This document shows, one piece after another, positions 49,060-62,646 of a stretch of 64,000 bases of DNA. Source of the stretch: Phlebotomus papatasi (Eukaryota > Arthropoda > Insecta > Diptera > Psychodidae); assembly GCF_024763615.1 (NCBI RefSeq), contig NC_077224.1, forward strand, positions 62,001-126,000, in the 5' to 3' direction. Under the pieces are notes generated by a model. It did not search any database. It was given only the letters and a program-made list of their open reading frames with translations, and was not told where the DNA came from. Each line of letters begins with the position of its first letter. The first letter of the stretch is position 1. Made by a program: the position numbers and the translations under genes.

Positions 49060-52000
49060 GGGTCATTAGTGAAATGAGATTGCTGAGACGACACACTCTG
49101 CATTAAAAGTATACACAGTATGGCAGTGATCATATTTACCACTGTGTGAAGTAACACTTGATGAATGTGTAATGTGGTATTATTGAGAGATGAAACCACA
49201 CATTTCCGATGTCATATTCAATTTTCTCGCAAGCACCAATGTATGCGTGCTATAGCCGTGATTATTTCAAACTAACTTGGAAATTAACAGTAGCAAAATC
49301 CTCTCTATCGTGTATAGAGAAAATTTCACTGAAAGAATGTAATATAGTGTTGAACTTTAGTAAAAATGTGACACATATTTCTAACAATAAATCCTTATCA
49401 GATAACCACAAGCAACTATCATTTTGGGCCAAGTTTGATTTGATTCATGGACTGACAAACCCTTTGTCCGTAAAACGGCACGGACTAATCAAAATAATTT
49501 TCTTTTGTTTCAGACATTTTTGATTTTATGCTACTTTGGTGTGTTCTTCGCAATTGTGGTTCTTTTTTTTGTATTTTATTTCAGAGAGACATCATGAGTA
49601 CGATTTATTGGAATAGACACAAGATGGTGGAAAGTAACAATAATTATGTATCTAAACATCATTTCTCATCCATTTGGGAGCGAAAAACTGAAAAAACGGA
49701 AATTTTAAATTCTACTGTGGTTGAATTTGGAACAATCACACCAAATTACATATGCATTTTTACTTTTTTTTTGCACACTAACTCAGTGTGACTCATTCAA
49801 GAAAATCAGATGCGTAGATTAGTATTGGCATGAACTTATTGAGATTCCTTCTCCAGGAATATACATCCAATATTGCGCAATAGAATATAACTTTGAAACA
49901 ATCTCGGAGGAAAGCTTATAGAGAAATTATTACACATAAAGAAGTCTGGAGGTGAACAAAAGGATAAAATACGCATCAGGGATTTACCTCTTGTGATATT
50001 TGAAAGCCAGAGTCGAAGGGGATATTCACCATTTCATCCGGAGGCATCAGTATAAGAGAGATGGAGACAATTATGGTTGAAATTGTCCGTTGTCTCGTTA
50101 GTTTGGTGTGCCTCTATAATGCTAAATGTTTCAATATTCCGCTCTGTACATTGAACAAAACCATCTTCAGAAGAAACACAACACAGAGACCGGTTTCTTG
50201 AGGTGTACAATTTATCAACTGAGGAAATATTCCGCCGAACACTGCGAAGCAGAATTGCGGAAAAAATATTCCGTGTAGATATTATATTTATATATATTTT
50301 TTTCCTTCAACTGCACTGAGATGAACTTTCTGTGCAAGATCAAATATTTTAATATATACCTTGCCCCTATATCTGTTACACATAGCTAAAGTTCCTTAAA
50401 ACTTTTCACATTGTAGCGAAATTAGGCAAATCTAACAAGTATTATCGCATGTACATATTTAACCTTTAAATTTAATTACCTTTATCATTCTTTTTCTAAA
50501 TTTTTGCCTATTTTATTTAGTACTTCATAAGTATACTAGATGAAATATTCTTTGTGTGTGAACGACATAAAAATTATCTGGGCATTTTTTTTTATTCTGG
50601 GGTATTTTTGGTGTTTCTGTTGCAAGAAAATTTCATTACCCACCTTTTTCCTTTTTCTTTACATGGCTTTCTCATTGCCCCTAAACATTCTTGTTTACCC
50701 GATCATGTCATCTCCCTCTTTCATTGCCTGGTGTATTTTGGTAGTAGTTTATGATACTCAATTTCGTCCTGTTCCTTTTTGGCTAACTCAATTCACCTTT
50801 CTCCCTTACACACAAATCCCCTACTCACTCACACGCTTTCAACCCCATTTATGTTGCTCGAATTCTGCAGAGAGAACAGCATACTATACAATTCCTCTAA
50901 ATTTGATTTACTTTTAAATTACTGTCCAAGGAAATCACGTAATTAATGTTCATCTGCACGTCCGCCCGGTATAACATAAAAAGGGTAAACAGTGAAAGGT
51001 AACGACTTAAGGTTTTCTAGGCACCGTCTTAAACCATTGATTCGTTAGTTTCACTTAATCTCGTGCCTGAAAAATTAGCCAATAGAATAATAGATCACTC
51101 AGTAGCGTCCCTTTTTAGTGAAGATGCATCTTCTATTTCCTTGCTAAGTTCCGTTGTTGCCAGTGGCAGTGCTTGAACAGATAAGCCTGGAAATTATATC
51201 ACCGTAAATGTAGATTTTGTCACTTGCTGTTCGTAAGCTTTTCTTTAATTTTAGCTTCCCAAGAGAATCTTCTCCGATCCGACATGGTAGATCGAATCGG
51301 TGAAAACCATCCTTCAGTGCTACAATTAAAGAAAAGATTGCGAACAACAGCTGGGCAAAGTCACCTCCGGAAGTCAAAGTCACCTACATCTACGGTACCC
51401 ACGACGGCACCAAATGACAAATTTCTTTCAAAGATCTATGGTGCGATTTGTCGCTTGAATCAATGACATGTGCTCTGTTGAGCCAATACTCTGTCAACTG
51501 ATATTTACTACGGCCATCATTACTAGTTTCGATAGCATCAGTTGAGAAAAAGTTCAAGAAGTTACGAAACAATGAGCTTGAAAGAATGAAGATTAGGGGA
51601 CACTCAAAGCAACGATTGATGGTATCTAATAAAACTAATTATCTAAGCAAGTGGTAAAATACTTACAATACGTTACAAGTGTTCTAGGTTCGCAGTATCT
51701 ATACGTAATCTTATTATAGACTTATACGAGCTTCAGACCTAATACTTAGCCATATGGGTTAACTTCTCTAATCTTTCAACAATCAAGATTTTTTGGGAAA
51801 ATTTGACTTAGGATTGAATTATTAAGGACAGCTTACGAACAGTAGGGGACAAAGTTGCCCGCATCTACGGTAATTCTACAGAGAACGTAACTACCCCATC
51901 CGCGAATACGGTAATCTAAATATTACACGCCTAGATATCGCGCTCGCAAGCATTCCACAGAGTCTCTTTCACTTGGTCACTTCTTTTGTATGCTATTTTA

Positions 52001-55000
52001 TAACTTCTTTCTGCTACTTACATACAAACAACATGCGCTGAACATATTTCCAGCTGGTGCTACATTTTTCACCGAAACTCTGTATGAAGAATCCTTTTTC
52101 CTTCTTGCTATTTTCCACACAAAATTTGCTTCTTCTTTGTTCTATCCCAAGTACACTGGGATAAAAGCACACCTAGTGTCACCCCGTAATATTAGCCTAT
52201 TGCACCATTTTTTCTCTCTTAAAGAGTATTTTACCACTATTCACGTGATTCCTCTCTTAAAACAATTATACACTCTTGTGAAAACGGAATTGATTGCAGT
52301 GTTTTCCTTTCTGTTTCAGCTATCACTTTGACACTTTCCAATCTTAGGGGAAAATACACCCACACCGACTCTAAATCACTTATACGTAAAAACTGTGGTG
52401 CGTGGGTGAAATCAACCCTCGTCTGGAGCGGAATTGAAGTGCAAAATGTGGCAACAGTGGCGCAAAGTCGTGAGAAAAACAGGCCTATACCCAAGTGATT
52501 GTTGACGATAATGGTTGTGTTTTAATACAAAATGAAAATATATTTTATAAGCGCGACGTGTGTTACACTGCAAGACACCATATATGAAGGAAGGTGAAAT
52601 ATAAAAGAGGACGATGCCACATGTACACTCAAACTGCCAAGAGTTTTGCTCTAATACAGTCTTCTCTGGGCCAAACACTGACGTTGGTACACATAATATA
52701 TAAAATATAGTATACAATTATTGAGTCTCGACTTTTTTTTTACTTTACTTCTTTCGCTTCACTTCTTCTTCTTCTCCCTGGCCTCTGTTTTTCATTCCAA
52801 CTTCCACAAAACTGTGAGTGTTGGGGCAAAGAAACAGATATACCGGTGCACACTTTCTGGTCTAAATCGTGAATAGTTTTCAACTTTGCATCATTCGTTT
52901 TTTACACACATTTTATTTTACTATTTTTCACCATTTCAGCTCTTATATTGCCATCTCTTTTGCTAGATTCACCACGAAAGAAAACTATGCGAGATACAGG
53001 GAAGAAAAATGATCTTTTTTTTTTGTTGAAAATCGTAGAGCTTTCAGCAGTCAATGTCGCATATTTGCATTTTCACAAGTTTGCAAGAAGATGGAAATTT
53101 TTACAGGTGAAACACCTTTTTATTGATTGAATTGAATAGGAAATTACAGGATATCCGAGAAATTAAGTCACGAAGTGCATCTGTATGCCTGTTAATTAGC
53201 TGAGCTAATGGGTAAACGGTTAGTGATACAAACTTGTGTTTTTTTGGAGGGACTGAGGATTGCTCAAAAGCGTGTCGTTAGCCTTGAATGATTCTGAAAA
53301 TTTTTCTCAAGGTCAAAGATTAAAATGAAACTAGAGAACGAATTTCTCATCCAATTTTGCCAAGTTTATGTTTATTTAAAAGGTCTTCGAACCCTTGATA
53401 AATTAAAACCACCTCCGACCGGTAATGATCCAAGTTAGTCTAATCACTATTTTTTTTTCATCGAAACATTTAATACAGAGCTAGAAGTATACAGTTTAGG
53501 AGTAAAGCATCTAAATCATGAATTTGAGCATTTTGCAAAGCAGAGATGTCTTCGTGTTTTTTTATTTGTATTTTCTCATGAAAATATTCCATTGACTATT
53601 ATTGCAAGAAGAAAATGGCCGCAAAGTGACAAGAATACAAAAAAAGAAACATTGATCATGATATTTGACAGAGTTCATATTTCGCTTAATTAGATGAATA
53701 ACAATTAATTTCATATTGATAGTTTTGGATCAGGATTAAGAAAAATAAGTGCTGCACGTATTTAAGAACAGTTGGATTTCTTCATACTTGAAAGGAAAAT
53801 GCAGATATACGACATTAGCTCATGGAAACAACAATAGTCTCCTTCTTAAAACAATTCACTTTGCCACCAAACCATCCAACCATCTTTGGGCAAATCAATT
53901 GAAGGGACTATAGGCAAGAAATAATTTCCCTAAAGCATTTTGCTATGTTAATAAATTAATTCTGTCTAGGAATATCCAATTTATCCCTCCTGCTACACAT
54001 GCCAATCTATCTGGCAATTGTATGTGTCTCTATTTTTAATAAGTGTGTAATTAAATAAGAAGAAAAAAAAGCTTTTTCAAAGAAATAAATACCACTTTAA
54101 ATTTAGCACAAATTTATATTTAGCTGCGCATCACAAGACACTTCTATTACACTTTTAACTTGAAGGAAAATTCTATTAAGCGCACCACACCCATACATTG
54201 AGAAAAATCTCCAATACCACCTCTATTCCCCTCACGTTCCATCAAACCACCCATTTTGTCCCTGTTGTAAAATCATCTAAAGAATTTCTTTTTTTTTTCT
54301 TATACCATTTGATGTCTCAGCAGTGAGACCAAGCAAAAAAAGTCATTTTATTATCTCACAATTTAAATCTTTTGTACACACTCTGCTTTTTTCTACTTAT
54401 ATACAGACTTGGTCTTTCAAACTTTACACAGAACGCCAGACTGATAAAATTTCATTGATTGACGAAAAAGCTCTTGCACTGTGGTTTTTCTCTGAGTGAA
54501 CTACATTTTTTTCTCTGAGTGTATCAAGAAACCACAAATTGACTCTTAAGATAGTTTCTGGTTTTGGCAACATAAAGTGACTGTGTGTAGACAAGGAGCT
54601 TGTTTAAAGTATATTATTTAAACCATTTCCAACTCCATAAAACTACTTATTCACTCATTTACACTACAAAAAAAAAAACTCTACACAGATTATTCAGAGT
54701 GTATTGAAACTTATATTGACACCACTTACAATTCCCCAAAGACACTATGAGGAAAGATGTGATATTTCGAGGAGAAAACAGTCGAAATACCATCACTTCC
54801 GGCGGCGCTACTAGCACTAACACGCGAATAAAAACGTCATACTGACATTCGGTCTCTCCTCTCCTTATTATATTTTGTCTTTCAATCCAACTCCCTATAT
54901 ACAATTATGTCTCTCTCACTTGAAAATACACAATATCTATGTGCCTTCTCTCTCTGGTCTTTTTTACATGCCACTCTCACCATATAAATATTTGAATTAA

Positions 55001-56560
55001 ACTCTCTCACTCACTCTCTTTAACCTCCCTACATATACTTCGCGCGCGCCATCTCTCGAACCATATAAATCTCTCTCTCACTGATGTGATCAAATATTAT
55101 TCACTCAGGAGGGCAAAAGCACCACCAGCAGCATACTTCAAGACAAAGTTGTACTAAACTTTCAGGCAGAAGTGATACTTGCTATTAATAAAATTCACTG
55201 CTGAAGACAACAACAAAGGTACAGCCTATACCATCCTCCTATACCCCTTCTTAATAGGTGTAAGGACATACGCAAGATATATTTACATGAAATGATATCA
55301 CTCACGCAAAACCATCAATTAATGACGGTCAAATCAATTACAATCGTACGACATTTATAATCATATTGGGCAGATGGAAAAATTCCAGACATGGCGTCAA
55401 AAAGTACACATAAAATCATAGCTCCTTCTCTAACACTGTCTCCCTGGTTTGGCACTCTATCTTGCTGTCTCACCTATGTTCTCCCTCGCCTGCACTTTCC
55501 TAACCCATAACCATATATGCATCGACCAAGATCCCATAGCCATTGTGTTTGGAGTTCATCTCCCCGGTTGCAGCATCAATTCAACATCCGTGTATGTGGA
55601 TGGCAAAACCCAGGGAAAACACCCAACAACCATCTCTTCTCCGTCACACAAGTTGGAAATATCTCATGGGTGCGCGCAACATCCCAAAAGTCGACAAAAT
55701 ACACACCATCCATACAATTTTCCATCCCCCTATATATATATATATATATATATATAAACATATATATATACATGAACATATATATAACATATTATTTAAA
55801 CTCATCACTTTGCCCAGCCATTCGGCCCCAAAATTATACCATTTACACCATACGCACCACATTCAAAAACTCAGCTCACAAGTACCCTCCTCAACACCCA
55901 CACATTACCGCAAATTGGGAGAAAATTTTCCAATCGAACTTTTATCTCAAGTCACAGAAGATAAGATAATCACAAATGGGAAAATGCAAACATACCGACG
56001 ATGTCAAATACAGATTTAAGCATCTACTGGGAGAAAAGGATAATTTGAGATATTCTACAAGAGAATAATTGATGAACATTTTGAACAGATTCCTCAATTT
56101 TCAGATAAGTGACAAGCATAAAGATTTCCAATCCTTAAAACGATGGTGTGTCAATAAACTAAACGGACTGGTGCTACTACTAATAAACAGTGATCATGTC
56201 GCGGAAGATCGGGAAGAAAAATGTAAATTGGGGAAACCTTCAACAGAGTATCACTCTAAAGTTGAAGCTGAAAGTTAATGAAAGGACATTAAACGATCGA
56301 TGAAGATTTGCACCCTCAACAACAAAAACAGACATCTATTATGTCTCTGAAGATCGTACAGTAGAGTTCATCAAACTTGACCATTTAAAAAACTATATTC
56401 GTATCAGAAGTGTTAGAATATTCACGTATTGGAAAGAAATTACTGATCATAGACCGCCCAGAAGAGCTTCCCCCAATTTCAATGCTTCTTACATGATCCC
56501 GGATTTAGACAATACATTTTCTAACATTTTATTGCATTTAAAAACGTCAACTTTTCAGAT
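49060..56560. other. Gene-free stretch with CT-rich patches
   Basis: Frames at 49209-49523, 50540-50917, 51144-51466 and 52237-52717 lack recognisable domains. CT-rich patches occur near 54900-55080. No transposon boundary was found here apart from the TA microsatellite. Confidence 0.4.
55731..55787. repeat. (TA)n microsatellite
   Basis: A run of TA dinucleotides is broken by AACA and CATGAACA. It creates tyrosine/isoleucine-rich false frames on both strands. Confidence 0.9.
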
Positions 56561-56561
56561 A

Positions 56562-56897
56562 TAGTAGACTCTTGCTTATCCATGAAAGTGGGACCAAAAT
56601 TTCACACGAATTAAGAGATTGGTATACATTAAATCGTCTGAAATCCAACGATTCTCTGTTTATGTAGAAAGTTTGAATAGTTATCCTAATATGACTCAAT
56701 CTAAATTCTCCTTAAATATTCGTGTGTTTGAAAAATGTCACAGTGAGAAAGAATCACAGTGGATTAGAGCACATTTGCTTTATCAAAAACTTTTAATTCG
56801 TAAACAATATGTCAACAACATTTTTAAAGTTTAACCGTTAACCGGACTATTTTATGTCACTCATACGAAGAGTACATGGATAAGCGACAGTTTTCTG
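56562..56897. mobile_element. Degenerate pogo-type element, about 336 bp
   Basis: A left end reading TAGTAGACTCTTGCTTATCC and a right end with GGATAAGCGACAG...CTG form imperfect inverted repeats next to TA. It carries no recognisable coding content. Confidence 0.5.
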
Positions 56898-56899
56898 TA

Positions 56900-57010
56900 T
56901 TCAATTATTTACACCGGGCGGGAATCGAACTCACAATTACGAGAGTTGCGCCACACGAGCCATAGGTCTCTGCTCTCTGGGTCAAACAGCTGACACATCC
57001 ACTATTTAAG
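56900..57010 (-). mobile_element. tRNA-like SINE head (first)
   Basis: On the minus strand, TGGCTCGTGTGG resembles a tRNA A box and GAGTTCGATTCCCGCCC a B box, about 30 bp apart as in RNA polymerase III tRNA promoters. The surrounding sequence does not fold into a complete tRNA that I can assign, so it is better read as a SINE head or tRNA relic. Confidence 0.5.
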
Positions 57011-57259
57011 TTACCTTTCCAAATGTGTTAACAAACAAAACAAGTTGAAATGCACATGGCAATTGGTTAAGATCACTGGCAAAGACAGTCAGGGCCGTTG
57101 CCCCTATAGCTCTTAGGTTTACGAACTAAACGAACAGAAGCTAGTTTCCGTTTGGATAAATGTCGCTCAAGTTTGAGAAACTCAAACTCAAGTTCTAATT
57201 TCCCTGAATGCCCTGCATGAACGAATGAGGAGACAGGAGACTTCTAAAGACAGGTGACC

Positions 57260-57345
57260 CAAATGGGATATGAACCCAGATATTTGCATCCGATAACGAC
57301 TGCTAGCACTTAAGTAATTGCGTACCCGCTTAGCTTAATAGTCAC
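57260..57345 (-). mobile_element. tRNA-like SINE head (second)
   Basis: On the minus strand, TAAGCTAAGCGGGTACGC gives an A-box-like segment and TGGGTTCATATCCCATT a B-box-like segment, about 40 bp apart. Its orientation matches the unit at 56900-57010, and about 250 bp lie between them. Confidence 0.45.
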
Positions 57346-59851
57346 TATTCAAACCCAAAACTGTGTTTTCCAAATCTCTATATTATAGATACCCCTCTAT
57401 CCCCTAAATTCTCATTTGTCCCGAATTTCTCATTTGAAAATGTTTGTCTTCCACAATTTCGCTTCAAAAGCCTCTTCCCAAGCAACGAACCAAAGTCAAA
57501 CTGGAATTTAGAGATAATCTTCTCCTCCCATGAGGTATATTAATCTCATTGGAATCCATTTAAATCTCAATGGGAAGCAAAGGTATATGGGCTTCTTTTT
57601 TGCTCATACGGAAACTCGGTAATTTGTTACCTTTTCAACCTGCACTGGTCCTCAAGTTTTGCCAAGACAAATTGTACAAATTAGCAAAACCCGCGAGAAA
57701 AAGTAAAGTATTCCAACGGGTTTCTTTTGCAGAAAAAGGTTCTCTTCGCAACTTATATCTCTCAAGAGTGAATTTCACAAAGAAGAATTTATACCAAAAC
57801 CTGAATTCAGACGACACATAATTCTTCTGCGTGAATATTATTTTGAAGTATCTGTTGATGTAATAAAAAAGTTAACCAATAATAATTTTTCTTTAAAGAC
57901 TTTTACACTATATCTTTCACACAATCTCATTCAAAACTCAACACTCATTTCTAATCTGGGCATTGAGCCAAATAATTCTTCCCTCGAAATTACCCATTAA
58001 AATATACAAGAAGTTAGCAATTTAGCGCATTTACAATACAATAGACGACGTCAGTGCTAAATATTTCTTCCTATTTGAAAGCTTATAGATTGTTATCAAC
58101 GTGTTTTTTTTGTCTTTTTAACACTTTCCAAAAGATAGTTTTTGGTGCTTTTTATTTTTGGGCAAATTTTGCGTGACACACTAACGTTCCGCATAACAAG
58201 TTCAAATCACCAAAGGGTCAATGACCTCTCAATGGTTAAACTTAACCCCTGCTCAAGTTAAATCTCTCGCAAGCGCATTGTCGAACGTCGTCGAAGTGTG
58301 CATACCAAAGCCCAACCTGTCAAATGAGTTAACAGCCAACGCCATATTAATTGAAAATATAAAATTTAATGATGAAGCTCAATGGCACTATTTAAATTTC
58401 AATTTTTGCCAACAATTATTCTGAATAAATCAACATCAAAAGGTAATTTAATCTGGACGATATTCATGCGCGCCCCTTCACATTTTCGTTAAAATTATTT
58501 TTTGGCCAAAATTACTCTGTTATATTGGTGAAATTCAAAAATAAAAAAATGACTTAAGTGGCGAGGAGGCATTTTCTAAAATAATACCTCTTCATGGTCA
58601 CCTACGTGGCCACGAAGATTGAAAGAAATATGTTGCGGATGGTAAAAAGAAGAGCTAAGACATATCCCATGGTATTTCCACCTTCTCCGCACATCTTCTC
58701 AACAAACGGTTTAATACAAAGCAAAATTCTCCTCAATTACTACTCTTTTAATACATCTTTCTGGTCATTGGCATTGCACTTTCATTATTAAGCATTTCTT
58801 CAATCTTTTTCCTCCTCCTCTCCCATGGGTGTCTTCGCGAAGAACATTTGGATAACATCTCACGAGGACGGATCCATGGGATGTGGAATTCACAACATAA
58901 GTGGCTGGCGAGATGTTTCAAAGAAGAACGAACCAACACCAGAAAAACGACAAAAAAAAACCAATGGAAAAGATATTAAAAGAAGTAACAAAAAAAAAGA
59001 AGATCAAGAGAATGGCTTTACATATTCAATTCTCTTTGAATTATAAATAATCCAAACAAAAATCATCATTTTTCCCTATATGTTTGCCTTTCATACCAAA
59101 ATCATTCTCATGTGGTATTTCTCATTTTCTCTCTCTTTCCATTTTCCCATTTTGTATCATCATACACCATATATATATACATACATTCTCAGCATCTCAC
59201 AACTAAATATATAAATATGCATAGATTTTCCAGTTTATATATTATATATACATATATATGTTTAACTACTGAAACGTTTTTTCACATGTAGATTCTCTCT
59301 ATACGACACCATCTGGGCCTTTTGCTATCTAGAGAGAATTTTCTGTGCAAGAGCGAAAGAGAGAGAGTGGTAATATTCTGGGGTACACTGTAGAATCATC
59401 TTTTCATCCCTAGCTCTAACATCTCCCACCCCCCCAACCCTCTCATCAACACCCCCTCCTTCTCCTCCTGTGGAAAACATCTAACCCACTTTTCCCACAT
59501 TCTATCTAGTTGCTACAACTGTGATGGTATGAGCAGACAGCAAAAGAGAGAATGCTAACATAACAGGCACTCAATATATGTTTTCAAACCCCATCATCGT
59601 CATGAAAATCATCAGCATCAACACAATATCCCCCAAACTATTCCTCAAGCTCTCACACACATATGAAACCAAAATGGGAGTGAAAAAATGGGCAAAATCT
59701 TCTCTTTCCTTTCCTGGACCACCCCATGAAAATCCACCACCTTTACTCAGTTGATTTACAGTATTGTACAAAATTACCTTAACAATGTAGAGGAAAACTT
59801 TCAGGCTTCGCACATACTCTGGCTTCGAACACTTCAATCTTTTTTCCCATA
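57346..59851. other. Gene-free stretch, nothing recognised
   Basis: Short plus-strand frames (58221-58424, 58594-58791, 58825-59046) have no recognisable domain. The last is lysine-rich and runs into low-complexity A-rich sequence. Confidence 0.35.
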
Positions 59852-60051
59852 GGGGGAAGTGGGGCACCTTTGAAATTGGAATATTTCACCTATTTTTAAA
59901 TAAAGTTGAGCCCCTTATTGTGATATAATTTAGCTGCACAAATAGATTGAGAAGCTGAATTACATTTTGATATGGCTCAATTTCATTTAAGCATAGGAGA
60001 AAAATCCTGATTTCAAAGGTACCCCACTTTCAAAAGTGCCCCACTTTCCCC
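59852..60051. mobile_element. TA-flanked MITE, 200 bp, sharing GGGGAA-GTGGGGCA ends
   Basis: The left end is GGGGGAAGTGGGGCACCTTT and the right end as reverse complement is GGGGAAAGTGGGGCACTTTT, with TA on both sides. The outermost 15 bp resemble the 6908-7119 family but the interior is different. Confidence 0.75.
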
Positions 60052-60639
60052 TATTCCTTTAATGAATCTGACTAATGCAATGGCAATATATTTTCATAGT
60101 TAGGCTTAAGTCATACATTTACTAAAAATAATTAAGTCAGATTCATTAAAGAACATGGGAAAAATATAAAGTGTTCAAAACCAGAGTATGTGCGAAGCCT
60201 GAAAGCCTTTCCCGCCTACGAATTTTGTGTCTCGACTATAAGGATGCAGGGATGTTAGGGTCAAATATCCTTGAATTGGTCATAACATAATTTCCGATCG
60301 GTTTGTTAAAATCTGTCAACTATACACAAAACCACAAACAAAGCCAAGGACTAGTTTGAAGAATCAAATTCAGGATCTTGCCTCGGAACGTTTCGAAAAC
60401 GACCATAAATAGCTTCCTGAGGTGATTATGAATTAGGAGTCGTTGAGGTCTAAACTTGAAGGTCTATCCTCGCGACCACAGTATAGAGATAAGCTCGACT
60501 ATACATCGTGGCTTATGAGGATTTAGGGACTAGATCCTAACATTTACTAAGACTGATCAACTTATTCAGTTTTTTCACATTTTTAAGCACAAAAAACAAA
60601 GGAGCAATATTAATTGAATTTGGTTAGTAATGCCTTTCA

Positions 60640-61085
60640 CCACACCATTTATATCAGGGAAATTCATGAAATCAAAATTCACATCCCTTTCTTTCTTAAA
60701 AGCTTATCTATCCTCTTGCACTCTTCTTCCTCATCAAATTAAATTTAGTTCAGTCCAATTTTGATTGCGAAAGAGTAGGATAAATTTATGTAAACCTTTT
60801 GAGAAAGGGACGCAAATTTTGTTTTCATAAAATTCTAGCGATCTAAAAGGTGCGCTGGAAGCATAATGCATCCGCCACTATGTTTAGATCAGGAAAATTT
60901 CATGAATAAAAATCACATCCCTTTCTTTCAGATTCAAAAGTGAATTTAACTAAATTGAATTCGTTGTGATGTTCAAAAAAAAAAAAAAGAAGAAGAGTAG
61001 CAAAGAGTGGGATACACACATGCAAGTGAAAAACAAAGGGATGTAAATTTCGATCTCATAAAATTTTCCTGATAAAGGTGCACCG
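60640..61085. repeat. Two adjacent inverted-repeat units
   Basis: Each of two units (about 60650-60850 and 60885-61078) has arms reading ATCAGG(A)AAATTTCATGA with CACATCCCTTT on the left and AAAGGGA(T/C)G with ATAAAATT(T/C)T on the right. They are probably two copies of one MITE. Confidence 0.5.
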
Positions 61086-61327
61086 GTTCCAGTATCATCT
61101 GAGATGGGCGCAGATGATATGAAATTCTCCTTATTTTCGTTTTTTTTTTTTTAATTTGTACGTAAGTTCCACTTTTTTATTGTTTTTTGTCATACCTTTC
61201 ATTACAGGAAAATCTTGTGAAATCAAAATTGATATCGACTTCCCGTCTTTGGTGACCCATTCATAAAGAAGCATCTTCTAGCGGTACTTGCTTTTCCCTT
61301 TCTTGATTTGAGATTTCAAAAGGTTTA

Positions 61328-61530
61328 GGGCCCAAATAGACTCAGGCTGATCCACGAGAATATTTATCATAGAAAATCTGGTAGCAAAACATCCGGTAAA
61401 TGAATTTTATGAAAAGAAGTTCTAATTGATGATCCTAATTCCACAGTGTATGACAGTTTGAGATGAATCTTTACTGCTGAATTTTACAGGCTAAATATTC
61501 TCGAAGATCAGCCTGAGTTTATTTAGGCCT
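61328..61530. mobile_element. GGGCCC-ended MITE, 203 bp, second copy
   Basis: This is the same family as 32847-33049, with the same length and interior (GACAGTTT(A/G)G(G/A)ATAAATCTTTACT-type block). Its ends are GGGCCCAAATAGACTCAGGC and, inverted, AGGCCTAAATAAACTCAGGC, with TTA on both sides. Confidence 0.75.
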
Positions 61531-61539
61531 TTAGGTTTT

Positions 61540-62642
61540 GGTATTTTAATATCACATCCCTACTTTACCAACTTTTAGTACAATTCAGATCATGTGTGGG
61601 ACGAAAATTTGTGTGACTGAGTGTATTTCAATTTTCCCACCCTCCGAGTGGATGGTTGTCGAGCCACCCACTTTCATGGTGGAATAGTCTTTCCTACATC
61701 ACCCAAAATGTCCTCATCTCAGTCTCTCCACCGAGCCCATATATCTCGGGCTATCCTCCTAAAACTCATCCCCTAACCGTATGATTTCACCCCCAAACCC
61801 CCACTCTGCCCCAAAAATCCACCATCCTCCCACCCACACACAATGGAGAACAGACTCACATGATTGTCGTATGTATAGGGTGCAGAAAATCCATCCACCA
61901 GGGTAAAACATTTTCTCCACTTCACCATCATTCGCTCGGGTTTGGTATATTCAAAATGTGTGTTTCGGTGTATATTTCTCAACTCGACCAACCACCAGAG
62001 AATTTCATTCGCAATATTGATTTTGCCAATGTTTTCGACCTATACTATCCATCTCTCTACAGTGTTACCATCCTCCATATATATATACGGGAATCTATCA
62101 ACCTACAGTATGTTACCTCTCTCTAGTCTCTAGCATTTTCTACCAGGAGGGCGAGGAGTAAGAAGTGAAAGAGAGACAGAAATCCCCAATACTGCATATA
62201 GAAGAGCATATTACATACACCTTGTACATTTTATTATACATATTCCCCCTCACTGTATCCCTCCTCCCCGACACGTACGACCGAAAAGCACCATCATCGC
62301 TCTGGCTCCAATATACCAAAAGATATATCATGCATTGTGTGGTGGATGTTACGTGGAAAATGATGGGGACCAGAGTGAAACGACGATGGTGACGATAAGG
62401 ACAAAACTCACAAAGAACACATCTCCCATCGTAGCTTGGGATGCACTGAAAATTTACCAACTGTTTACCACCCTCACAGACACATAGAACCATCCATATA
62501 GATATATACACATATTTATACATATACATATATATGTCACATAGAATTCCGTAAAGTTCATGGGAATTGTACTTAGTATACCTTTGGAGACAAAACTGCC
62601 TTCGTCTTGTTGAGGACTTTTTCCATTTTTCCAACTAAAATA
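61540..62642. other. GC-richer noncoding patch next to the piggyBac-type element
   Basis: C-rich plus-strand sequence (61630-61850) is followed by overlapping frames, including 164 codons on the minus strand (62140-62634), with no recognisable domain. It could hold regulatory sequence or an untranslated exon. Confidence 0.3.
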
Positions 62643-62646
62643 TTAA

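Noticed and set aside
50540..50917. 125-codon hydrophobic plus-strand frame with an ATG
   Set aside because: It lies in T-rich DNA where Phe/Leu/Ile frames arise by chance. No domain, splice context or homology was recognised.
51144..51466. Pair of 79-80-codon frames on opposite strands
   Set aside because: The region is GC-richer and looked exon-like, but neither frame has a recognisable domain or paired splice sites in phase.
55449..56019. Overlapping plus-strand frames of 102-158 codons
   Set aside because: Three overlapping frames cross the (TA)n microsatellite, which encodes artificial Tyr-Ile runs.
56900..57345. Intact tRNA genes
   Set aside because: A and B boxes are present, but acceptor and anticodon stems do not pair convincingly by eye, so they are listed as tRNA-like SINE heads.
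62140..62634. 164-codon minus-strand frame
   Set aside because: Composition is irregular, it overlaps a plus-strand frame, and it has no recognisable motif. It is next to a transposon.
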